From assembly GCA_004154925.1 (NCBI GenBank), contig QJNS01000013.1, positions 514,017 through 578,016 of the forward strand: a stretch of DNA of 64,000 nucleotides. The letters run 5' to 3'. Positions within the stretch are counted from its first letter, which is position 1; each line of letters starts with the position of its first letter. This stretch comes from Monosporascus cannonballus (taxonomy: Eukaryota > Ascomycota > Sordariomycetes > Xylariales). Shown here piece by piece: positions 10,609 to 21,849 of this stretch. Under the pieces are notes generated by a model, which was not told the DNA's origin, searched no databases, and saw nothing but the letters and a program-made list of their open reading frames with translations. The position numbers were made by a program, and so were the translations under genes.

Positions 10609-13600
10609 ATGGCCACGTCCATGAGGGACCTCATCGATAACGCCGCGGAGCTGGGCGATGAGGAAGATGACGAGTCTTTTGACGAGGAGACCGGTGAAGT
10701 TCGCGGGAAGAGCCATGGCCAGGATGAGGAGGACATGGATGACTCTAGCGAAGAAGATGAGGATGATGACGATGAAGAAGAAGCTCGGAAGGTATGCCCA
10801 TTCGTCCCCCCACTCATTCACACCAGGAAGGCTAGAGAGTGGCTAACCATCGTCTCGCCGCACAGATTCGAGAGAACTTCATTGTCGACGAGGACGAAGA
10901 TGAAGACGAGGATGAAGATGAGGATGCCGCCGAGAGGCGAAGAAGAAAACGCAAGCGGCGCCAGGAGCGAGAAGACGCTCAGCTTGACGAGGAAGACCTT
11001 GATTTAATCGGTGAAACTATCCCTGACTGGGAGCGCAAGCAGCAACCTCAGGTACGGCGTGTTACGTATGCCTCTTTTTGCCCTGATACTGATTGTCAGG
11101 TCCAGAGTAAATACAAGCGCCTGAAGAGAGGCCATCGCGACGAAGAGGCAGGCGGCAACGAGCGACGCGGCCTAGACGATATGTTCTCGGACGAAGATGA
11201 GGAGCTTGTCGACGAGAGACCCTATGGCCGATCGGGCCACCGCGCGACCGTCGACGAGTTCGAGGACTTTATTGAAGAGGACTTCCCTGAAGACGAGGAT
11301 GAACGTCAACGTCAGATGGAGGATCTGGAGGTTGCCAGGCCTCGCGAGAAGGGCCATGCTGGAAGACTTGCTGACCCAACGGGACTGGACAAGGATGCTC
11401 TGGACGACATGGAAGCCATCTTTGGTAACGGTGAAGATTATCAGTGGGCGCTTGAGATGGAAGAGTCCGAGGAGGAAAGGGAACGGGACGAGCAGACTCT
11501 CGAGCTGAAAGACGTCTTTGAGCCTTCTCAACTAGCCGAAAAGCTCCTGACGGAGGAAGACAACGAAATCCGCTTCACTGACGAACCCGAGCGATTCCAG
11601 TTAGACCGGAGACCCTTCAAGCACCTACAGATTACGGCAGACGAGTTCAGGGAGGAGGCTCAGTGGATAACTAATCTCATGTGGCCCAAGAAACAGCTAT
11701 CTCAGGATTTGCAGGTTCCGTTCCAGAAGGCCGTTGGGAAGGTGCTTGAATACTTCGTCGTCGAGGGACTTGAGGTGCCGTACGTCTTTCAACACCGTAA
11801 GGACTATCTCATCCACGCCCGCAAGACCCGGAACCCCGATCATCAGGATGACCCGGAGGCCCCCGAATACATTGTCAACGCTGAGAAGCTACTTACTCAG
11901 GATGATCTGTGGCGCATGCTCGAGCTAGATATCCAGTTCCGCTCTCTGATTGAGAAGCGAACAGCGCTTCAGAAGACTTGCGACAACTTGCGGGAGGTAG
12001 CTGGCGTTGACGATGAGATTCCCAGGGAGATGATTTCCCAGGCCGCTACCATGGGCGAGCTTCAGGACCTCCAGGACTATGTTAACTTCCAGTACGCATC
12101 CCAGTTGAGGGATCTCGCCGCTATGAACGGTGTTGTCAAGGAAACTAAGCGACCAGGTGCAAAGTCATCAATCTTCGAGCGTGTTCGGAAGAGCGAAATC
12201 TACCGGTTAGTCAAGGCTTACGGGATCACGCCTGATCGCCTTGCGCAAAATGCCTTGCGTGAAGGCGAGAAAGTCATTGCGGATGATGAGCAGAAGCTCC
12301 CTATCGACCTTGCGGATAGTCTCACGAGTAGTGAGTTCCCGACTGGCGACCAAGTCCTGTACCAGGCCCGCCAAATGTACGCTGAAGAGCTATTCATGAG
12401 TCCCAGAATGCGGAAGCATTTCAGGATTCACTTTTACCAATATGGCGAAATCAGCTGCCACCGCACTGAGAAGGGTCTCCGGAGGATTGACGAGTCGCAT
12501 CCGTACTATGAGATCAAATACCTGATTAACCAGACGATCCCTGACCTTGCGCGCCGGCCAGAGCTATTCCTGAAGATGATGAAGGCCGAGGAGGAAGGCT
12601 TGGTTGAGGTCAAACTCCGACTACAGAATGAGCGGGAATTCCGTCGCCGGCTGCATGCCGAGTTCGCATCGGACAACTACAGCGAGCTCGCTGATGCCTG
12701 GAACGAAGAGCGCCAGAAGGTGCTTGACATTGCTTTCGACAAACTCGAGAGAGTCATCACAAAGGGTGTTAAGGACTCATTGCGCACGGCATGTCAAGAA
12801 GAAGTACTGAAGCTCTGCCGAGAAGAGTATTCGAAGCGACTCGACCAGGCACCTTACAAGCCAAAGGGCATGGTCCTAGGTACCACACCCCGTGTTCTTG
12901 CTCTATCAAACGGTATGGGTGATCCCGCTCGAGACCCCATCTTCTGGGCGTGGATTGAAGAAGACGGTCGAGTTATCGATCAGGGCAAGTTCGGTAATCT
13001 GGCCCGTGATGAAACCCAGCGCGAGGCATTCGTCGAGCTTGTCGAGCGTAGAAAGCCTGACGTTATTGGTGTCAGCGGCTTTTCTGCCGACACTCATAAA
13101 CTAGTTCGTGACCTGGAAGGTCTTGTCAACGAGAAGGGCCTGATGGGTCCCGATTTCACCGACCCCGACTCTGATGAATACCGCAGCGACTTGCTTGAAG
13201 TTGTTGTCGTCAATGATGAAGTCGCCAGACTGTACAAGGACAGCCCGCGGGGGTTGAAAGACCATCCCACACTTAATTCCATTACGAGATATTGTGTGGG
13301 CTTGGCACGATACCTCCAAAACCCAATGAAGGAGTACGCTGCTCTTGAAAAAGACGTTACATCACTTCTCTTCCATCCTAGCCAACACCTTCTACCACAA
13401 GATAAGCTGCTGAAGCATCTAGAGACATCCATGGTTGATATGGTTAATCTTTGTGGTGTCGACATCAACGAGGCCGTCAGCGACCCGTACACTGCGAACC
13501 TGCTTCCATACGTGGCTGGTCTAGGCCCTAGAAAGACAACACATGTCATCAAGGCTATTAATACTAATGGCGGTGTTGTCAATTCGAGAGATGAACTTGT

Positions 13601-15065
13601 CGGTGACCCCGACAACAACAAGTTGCCAGTTGTTGGCCCTCGAGTTTGGAACAACTGTGCTAGTTTCTTGTTTATCGAGTACGACGCTACGAATCCTGCC
13701 TCGGAGCCTTTGGACAACACGCGTGTTCATCCCGAAGACTACGAACTGGGTCGCAAAATGGCTGCAGATGCGCTCGAGCTGGACGAAGAGGATGTCAAGG
13801 CCGAGACGGACGAGAACGGCGCCGGCGCGATTGTGAGAAAACTGTTTAGGGAAGACGAGCAAGAGAAGGTCAACCTACTCATACTTGAGGAGTACGCCGA
13901 ACAGCTCGAGCGTAACTACAGTCAGAGAAAGCGCGCAACCTTAGAAACCATCAGGGCGGAATTACAAGCACCATACGAAGAGCTCCGTCGCAACTTCTCC
14001 ATCCTTACGCCGGATCAGGTCTTCGTCATGTTCACCGGGGAAACCAAGGAGTCACTGGCGGAGGGTATGACGGTCTCGGTAAATATTCGGGTGGTCAGGG
14101 ATGACTTCGCCATCGGGAAACTGGACTGTGGGGTCGAAGGACGCATCGAGTCCCACGAGATCACTCACCGCGGCAATTCCTCCATTAAAGATATCCTTCA
14201 TGTTGGTCAGACGGTACAGGCTAAGGTCCTGGATATCAACCGGAAAGACTTCACAACCAAGCTCTCGATGCGGGAGGATCAGTTGCGGCGGAAATACAAG
14301 AGGCACAATGATCACGACAGCAGCACCTGGGACTTCCGGCTCGAGGAAGATGATAAGGAGGCGCTGCGGGAGAAGGACAGGGTTACTGGGCGTACGCAGC
14401 GGGTGATCAAACACCCGTTGTTCAAGCCCTTCAACTCGACGGAAGCCGAGCAGTTCCTTGGATCGCAGGCCTCAGGTGACGTGGTGATCCGTCCGTCTTC
14501 CAAGGGTAATGACCATCTCACGGTGACGTGGAAGGTTGCGGATGGTGTATTCCAACACATTGATGTGCTCGAGTTGCACAAGGAGAATGAATTCTCAGTG
14601 GGCAAGACTTTGCGAATTGGGGGCAAGTACACATACTCGGACCTGGACGAGCTTATCGTGGACCACGTCAAGGCGATGGCTAAGAAGGTCGACGAGCTGA
14701 TGGGCCACGAGAAGTTCAAGAAGGGAAGCCTCGCGGATCTCGGTAAGTACTACTATGGGTCTGGACTGCGGGCTCGTGAGAAGAGAAGTACTAATGCAAA
14801 GACAGAGAAATGGCTGACTTCGTACTCGGACGCTAACCCTAACCGTTCGATATATCTATTCTGCATCAACCCCAAACACCCAGGGTACTTCAACCTGTGC
14901 TTCAAGGCCAGCAAAAATTCGCCGATTGGCATGTGGCACGTCAAGGTAGTGCCTCACGCATTCGAGATGTTGAAGCATCAGTATCCGGACATGCGGGCTC
15001 TGTGCAATGGATTCAAGCTGCGGTTCAATAGCGAGATGAACAAAATGCAACAGATGAGGAGATAG
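10609..15065 (+). CDS. SPT6: Transcription elongation factor Spt6
   Basis: Exons are 10609-10791, 10866-11051, 11100-14742 and 14806-15065, giving 1423 residues, a normal Spt6 length. The start CCACAATGG is a good initiation context. Spt6 is a histone chaperone that travels with RNA polymerase II and restores nucleosomes behind it. The order of parts is an extremely acidic N-terminus with Asp/Glu runs (residues 10-100), the helical core, a YqgF/RNase H-like domain (from about 714), helix-hairpin-helix (LLPYVAGLGPRK, about 925), an S1 domain (about 1097-1180) and the tandem SH2 region that binds the polymerase linker (from about 1227 to the end). The second and fourth-exon-bordering introns (48 and 63 nt) are multiples of three without stops, so retention would not break the frame. 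The last intron has a TACTAAT branch site and its removal restores DLEKW. Confidence 0.97.
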
Positions 15066-16184
15066 ACTGTGCCAATGGGGCCTTTCGGCTAGGACGGCAG
15101 GGCAGCAGACCTCGGCATTTTTACGAACTACCTACTTAGGACGCAAGATCACCGCCAAACACAGGTAACGAGGGAAAAATAACGCGTTCCGATTTTCTAC
15201 TCTGTCCGCCCACGGTTCGGGCTGAATAATATCCGCCGCAGTGCTTGGCAAAGTTATCATCATTGAACTGGACTCGAGCCGCCTTTCAAATTCTGCTTGG
15301 TAGTACTTCATGCGACCCAATTTGTGTAAATGGGGAAACGACGATCTCATAGAAGGGGGCTTATGCAGTTAGCATGAATTCAGAGACGAATATAATATGC
15401 CTAATCCATCATGTACGAAGTATTCGTATTGTTCGTATAGTCGCGTACTAACTTAGTAAACGCCGTAAACGAGCGAATAGCAGACTTTAGTGTGCCTAAC
15501 CCGTTCGAACTAATTGGGGGGCGGGGCTATTATTACCTCATGCGGGACCTGCGAATAGAGGCGAAGAAGACCTTACCAAATAGGATAATATTTCTTGTAA
15601 TTTATATGGTAAAACACTTGTTGAATTTCGAATACTCTAGAAAGGGGGTTTAATGTTGCGTCTCGGGGCTGGTTGCCGCACTGGCGTGGATCATGGTATG
15701 TACTAGGTACTTGGTAGGGCACACCCCATTGCCATAGTACTTACTCGATTGAAGGTGGTTGTATGCCAGTTCACCAATCCATTACGTACCTACGCATACG
15801 GGTAAGCTTGGGAAGGTTACCTAATACCTAATTATAACAACTTAACACATCACACCTCCCGACATTACCTACGCCGCCAATCTACCAACCTTGCCCTTTT
15901 AGTTGTTGCTCGGAATATACGTGCGACTCTGTTCCTGTTTCTACGCGCATTCCCTACGAGCTAATCGCCGAAAAAAAGGAGTCATCACAGTGCCGGCATG
16001 GGTCGGGATTCTTCTAGCTAGCACCAGCCCCTTGATTACCTATCCTAACCGTCTACGCTGCTTGCCACGAGAGTAACTGAGAACGAAGCGTTCCCGCCTT
16101 CAATTCAGAAAACCAGGACCAACGGTTGGGCACGCGTATGCGTAGACGACCCGGACGAACTAACTTCTTACTTCGGCTTAGAAA
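15066..16184. other. Intergenic region between SPT6 and OSH3 homologue
   Basis: About 1.1 kb holds the SPT6 3' end and the promoter of the next gene. It contains several TAGGTAC/GTACCTA-type fragments (around 15701-15717 and 15785-15833). No coding sequence or RNA gene is seen. Confidence 0.5.
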
Positions 16185-19100
16185 ATGGCGGGAATAGAGC
16201 AATTGGAGATTCATAGCAAGGTTAGTAGCCTGAACATCGATGCGTCTTAGGGGAGCCTCCTCGATATAGTGTGATGTATATGCGCGTCTCGAAGGTATAG
16301 CTCACGTGTCTATCGACATTGGCAGTCTTATATCGTGCGATGGGTCAAAGTTGACGAAGGTCATACCATCTCCTGGAGCGTCCAGCCTCACAAGAAGTCC
16401 ATGTAAGTCCCTATGCGGCGCATTACATCCCACATTCGTCCAACTCCCGCCCGGCTGACGTTGTGTGCCAATCTAGCAACTTTGGAATCGTCAAGCACCC
16501 GGGCTCTGGTGCTACGGGTCTACCCACGAATCCGGAGGATGCTAATTCCTCTTCGTACGAATACGTCGATGGTACCGCCAACAATGGGAAGAGCGGTCTT
16601 TTCTCTAAAAGAGATGCAGGCACGGCACAAGAGCAGTTGGCCAGCAAGGGGTTTATACTTATGAAATGGCATGGGAAATATGAGGCAGAGAAGGTGTCCA
16701 TGGGGACCTTTGATGTCGCCTCGGGCCAGGGCGGCATGTTTGGTTTGATCTTCGACAACACCTTTTCGAAGCAGACATCCAAGTCGGCTACGTTCGTCCT
16801 CCTGACCTATCCAACTGGCCAGCCTCCTCAGGGCGCCCAAAATCTACCTCACTTACAGGCCGGCTCTCACGCAAACATAAGCAAGACGAGCTTAGCGAAA
16901 CCGAGCTCACATCTTGGCGCAGCAGCCGCTGACTCGACCGACAGTCTGCCCAGTCACGACCCAGAGACGAGGAAGAGGGCCACGTCGATGGCTGGCCGTA
17001 GTGACGCCGGGTCGACCCTTACGACGCATCATACGGGTACTCTGCTGAAGAGACGGCGGAAGAAGGGACAGGGTTACGCCCGCAGATACTTCTCTCTAGA
17101 ATACACGACCTGCACGCTTTCCTATTATCATAACCGGAAATCCTCTGCGCTGCGAGGCGCGATACCCCTGAGCCTGGCTGCCATTGCTGCGGATGAGCGA
17201 CGGAGGGAGATCAACATCGACTCGGGCGCTGAAGTTTGGCACTTGAAGGCGTCCAACGCGGACGAGTTCGCCGACTGGGCAAATGCTTTGGAGAAGGCTA
17301 GTAGGATTGCGAGGGGCCTCGAGCCCGGACAGGAGCCTTCCTCTGAGAATCCTACCGTTACTGCTACAGGGCCGAAGCCCCCAAACACTCAAGAGGAAGA
17401 GGATCGCGAATGGCATCAAGTCGAGACTCTCGTGAGCCGCGTCGTTGGTACGAGGGATGCGCTCCGCCGCCTGGTTAAGGACATGGCGGCTCAGAGGCAA
17501 GCCCCACGTCCCCCGAGCTCCTCCCTGTCTCCGGGCGAGACACCAGGTTCGCCCGACGACAAGGAGGGCTATTTCCCACCCGCACAGGCGGAGAAGCGCT
17601 CATTCTGGAAAAAGAAGTCGAATTCCGCACCTTTTGCTACAGCTACGACGACCGGAGTGGCCACCGCGAGCCCCGTTTCGGCCGCAGCGCTTCCTGGGGA
17701 AAGGCCGAACTCGGGGCAGAAGTCCCAGGAAGAACGGAGTACTTATGATAATTGTGCGGCGCTTTTAACCGACCTGGATTCTGTCGTGACTGAGTTCACT
17801 AGTCTTATATCTAACAGCAAGAGACGTCGCATTCCCACTTTAGCGAGGACGTCAACCACCAGGAAGAGTCTCGAGTCCACTGCTTCAAACGATGAATTCT
17901 TCGATGCCGAAGCGGGTGATGTGGAGAACTCGACGCAGGTTGTTATGATTGACCGCCGGGAGAACGGAGAAGACTCTCAAGAATCAGAAGCAGACGAGGC
18001 ATCAATTCACGATTCATCTTCAGCCTCATCCATAGAAGAGGATGAGGATGACGCCAGCGGTGGCGCTACTCTATTCCCTGCAAAGCCAAAGTCTCTTAGT
18101 CCGTTACCGGTCGATATCGCGGTAGAGCGCCGCATCACTATCCCTCCAGCTACGTGCCCTCCGCCGAGTCTCATTGCCTTTGTACGGAAAAACGTAGGTA
18201 AGGATCTAAGTACGATCAGTATGCACGTTTCAGCGAACGAGCCCACATCTTTGCTCCAGCGGGTGGCAGAACAACTGGAATATGCTCAGCTTCTCAACCA
18301 GGCGGCACAGCAGAAAACACCAGAGGAGCGTCTCCTCTACGTTACGGCCTTTGCCATTTCACAATACAGCGTGAATCGGGCCAATGAGCGTGTGATCCGA
18401 AAACCGTTCAACCCGCTCCTGGGCGAGACTTACGAGCTTCTACGCACGGAGAGCGAGGTGCCGGGCGGATTCCGGCTGCTCGTCGAGAAAGTGACGCACC
18501 GTCCCGTCAGACTTGCCATGCACGCCGATTCCGCCTTCTGGTCCTTCACCCAGAGCCCGGCGCCGACACAGAAATTCTGGGGAAAGAGCGCCGAGCTAGC
18601 GACGGACGGCCGCATACGGGTTGCCTTGAGGTTACCCGACGGCTCCGATGAGCACTACTCCTGGAACCTCGCGACCATGATTCTCCATAACGTGGTCATG
18701 GGCGAGAAGTATGTCGACCCCACAGGCTCCATGACCGTGTCCAACGATTCGACGGGCGCGCGCGCCAACATCGAGTTCGTCAAGCCGAAGGGCATGTGGG
18801 GCGGACGTGGCGAGGAGGTCACGGTCAACATCGTCGGACCCAACGGCGCGCAGACGGGACTCGGGCTGCGGGGGACGTGGAACCAGTCGCTGAAGGACGC
18901 CGGGGGCAAGGAGATCTGGCACGTGGGCGAGCTCGTGCCGCAGGCGACCACGACGTACGGGATGACACGGTTCGCGGCGACGCTCAACGAGATTACCGAG
19001 GTCGAGCGCGGGCGGCTGCCACCCACGGACTGCCGGCTGCGGCCCGACCAGCGGTTCGCGGAGCAGGGTAACCTCGATGAGGCCGAGGAGTGGAAGACGC

Positions 19101-19303
19101 GGCTCGAGGAGGCGCAGCGCGCGCGGCGCGGCGCCCTCGAGGCCCGCGGCGAGGAGCACCGGCCCCGCTGGTTCGTCCGCGTCGAGGAGGCCCCCGAGGG
19201 CGAGGAGGCCTGGCGCATCAAGGGCGGCAGGGACGGCTACTGGGAGGAGAGGGCCAGGGGCGAGTGGAAGGGCATCGAGAAGATCTTCGAGGTCGAGGAG
19301 TAG
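16185..19303 (+). CDS. OSH3: Osh3-type oxysterol-binding protein (GOLD-PH-ORD)
   Basis: Exons are 16185-16220, 16326-16402 and 16477-19303, giving 979 residues. The 12-codon first exon (MAGIEQLEIHSK) and second exon form the start of a GOLD-like domain, as in filamentous-fungal Osh3. A PH domain follows (about residues 225-320, beginning TGTLLKRRRKKG), then a Ser/acidic linker and the lipid-transfer domain ORD (about 589-970, with FNPLLGETYE). Near residue 509 is EFFDAEA, close to the FFAT motif that binds VAP proteins at the ER, except that position 7 is Ala rather than Glu. The signature usually written EQVSHHPP reads EKVTHRPV here. The expected role is lipid exchange or signalling at ER-plasma membrane contacts. 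GC content climbs sharply in the last 0.9 kb. Confidence 0.93.
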
Positions 19304-20762
19304 TGTCTCGGTTTAAAGGAGTTGTGGGGCTGTGTTCCTGAAGGGAGAGGACACGTGGCTGTGGGGTGGGAAGAGCACGCCTACCTGTCCTGGCAAGCCT
19401 CTTACTCTTTGAAACGGAAAGCGGAGTGGAAAAAAATAGAGTGGAGTGATAGATCTGATTGGAAGCGATGGAAAATTTGGAGATATCAAAAGAAAGAGCA
19501 TATAGAGCATGCCTGTGGCTTATAGAGCGCATCTGCCAGATTCTGTAGCTGAAAAGGGGGATTCGGTTACTTCTTTTAAGAAGCATGCTGCTTGAGCTCT
19601 ACGGGATTCAGTCCCCCTCCTCTTCTCTAAGACATGGCCTAGGCTTGATACTCGGGAGCTGCAACGCCTGCTGCTCTCTTCTGGTTCGTCTAGTGGCTAG
19701 TAAACCGACTTTTCGACGGGGACCCTACACTTGTTACTCTCACACCACCGACCACCGATTCGTGAGATGCTTAATACGGTAACATGAATATCTTCCCAAG
19801 GATCTAAAGCTCACGGAAATCAGATTCAAGCAACTAAAGGCTAATACGAGAAGTGGCCTGTGGAGAATATCTCGAAGCGAAACTGGCTCCACCTTTATAC
19901 TACTCGTCAGGGCTCCAAAAGCCAATGTACCGAAGAAATTCTAGCCAGAACGGTATGTCTAACGAATAGTAGAGGTTCCGTAAGGCCGAAGTGCTATGGA
20001 CGGGTCTACTCGCCTATGTATGCGTTGGAGACTTTAGTCGGAGGGCAATTTTGCGCCAATCGAGATGTGGTCCCATCAACTTAAGTGGCGTTGATAGACC
20101 TCGACTTTTAAGAGATAAAGGTAAACCTGCCGGATAAGGCCCAGTCAGCGCGGTTTGGACCCGCCTGCTCTCCAGAAATGGAAATAAAACAGACACCTTC
20201 CGTGAGGGGCCGTGTCCTCGGTTATGATCCTTGCTGTTCGAGATAGAAGTTCAGATAGAAACAGCGCAATTATGGGGTGCATACATATTGCATACGATGA
20301 TTGGCCGAGAGGACCGAAATCCCCTTTCCCCAGACCCAGATCCCCGGGGCGGTCAAGTTCGCTTCGGCCTGCTAAGCGTGAACAAGCATCGCGTGACGTC
20401 CGCCGAGAATTACCAAGCGGGCATGCGATCGTTTACCCGGGCACTTCACCAGCACGCCACAATCAACCCAAGCCATCGATGTCATGGGCGAAGAATGACG
20501 CCCTTGGCAAGGACGGTCTTTCACATAGCGGCGGTGTGCATTCTCCCGTCTCGTTTTCCTCACCGGGCGCTAGCACAGGCCCTCCGCATCACCCGTGTAA
20601 TAAACGCGCCAATGGTCATGCATTATAGGGGAGCGTAGTCTGCTACATCTTCATGGCGGAGGATGTATAAAGGCGCCCGGGAGTTGGGTGTTACGACCCG
20701 GGTGGCAGTGATGCGATTCAGACAACAGATCAGCAACAGCACTCCCTCTCGGTCCTTTCACG
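19304..20762. other. Intergenic region upstream of the acetylesterase
   Basis: About 1.45 kb between OSH3 and the rhamnogalacturonan acetylesterase. Apart from the TATA box listed separately I see no conserved coding frame, RNA gene or repeat. Confidence 0.5.
20666..20671 (+). promoter_or_regulatory. Probable TATA box of the acetylesterase gene
   Basis: TATAAA lies 92 bp upstream of the ATG at 20763, in the GC-rich context ATGTATAAAGGCGCC. Strong TATA boxes are common in regulated secreted-enzyme genes of moulds. Assignment is by position and consensus only. Confidence 0.5.
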
Positions 20763-21662
20763 ATGAGAGTTAACTCGCTCGCTTTCCTGGCGGTGGCCGC
20801 CTTCGAGGCTACCGCTAAGCCCGTAGAGATCGCAGAACGGGCAGCGCCGACACTGTATCTCGCCGGAGATAGCACGATGGCAAAGTCCAACGACGGCGTC
20901 ATGGATGGTGAGTGGAACCAATAGAAAAAGAAAAACTCGGCCCTTCATCGATGAGCAAAAAGGAAAAAAAACAAAGAGCCCTGCTAACAGGACGGACGGC
21001 GGTGGCGGACGACAGGCTGGGGCCCCTACATCTCCAAGTACATAAACCTCCCCGTGGTAAACAAGGCGATCGGTGGCCGGTCGGCGCGCAGCTACACCAA
21101 CGAGGGGCGGTTCGCCGAGATCGAGCGCGTGGTCAAGTCGGGCGACATCGTGGTCATCGAGTTCGGCCACAACGACGGGGGGTCGCCGAACGGCCCCAAC
21201 GACAACGGGCGCAGCGACTGCCCGGGCACGGGCAGCGAGACGTGCCGCTCGGGGAAGACGGGCGAGCTCGTCCACACGTTCAACCACTACGTCGAGAACG
21301 CAGCGCGCTCGTACATCGCCAAGGGCGCCAAGGTGGTCGTCAGCAGCCAGACGCCCAACAACGTCTGGGAGACGGGGACCTTCCTGCCGAGCCCCCCGCG
21401 CTTCGTGGGCTACGCCGCCCTCGCCGCCCGCAACATCGGCGGCGGCGCCAGCTTCGTCGACCACTTCGAGGCCACCGCCAAGGCGTACTGGAAGATCGGC
21501 AGGGACGCCACGAACCGCCTGTACCCCAAGGACCACACGCACACGAGCCCCGCGGGCGCCGACCTCGTGGCGCGGGCCTTCGCGCAGGCCATCGACATCA
21601 GCCTGAACGGCACCACGCCCCTGAAGTCCTACGTGAAGAGCGGATACCCGAAGGCCTGGTAA
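20763..21662 (+). CDS. Secreted rhamnogalacturonan acetylesterase (SGNH hydrolase, CE12-like)
   Basis: Exons are 20763-20907 and 21016-21662, giving 263 residues, the usual size. The N-terminus (MRVNSLAFLAVAAFEATA) looks like a signal peptide. The SGNH blocks are present: GDST with nucleophile Ser37, a Gly-containing block near NKAIGGRSAR, FGHNDGG with the block-III Asn, and DHTH with catalytic Asp221 and His224. Such enzymes remove acetyl groups from the rhamnogalacturonan I backbone of pectin outside the cell. Splicing joins VMDG to WGPYI and restores the family sequence. The second exon is about 65-68% GC. A decayed alpha-amylase lies tail-to-tail about 0.2 kb downstream, so this is a small carbohydrate-enzyme spot. 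Confidence 0.93.
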
Positions 21663-21849
21663 AGGGGGCGCCATAGACCTATCAGCAGTACCTGGGTTAT
21701 CATCTAGGAAATAAATAGCATCGCCCTTTATGGAATCTATATGTCGGCCTCCACGTCTAACTATCCAGAGCCACAGACGCCGAAGAAATCCAATGCCGCT
21801 ACTCTGTAAACTGTAAATGTCGCTGTTAAATCGGACTGGGAATTTGTCC

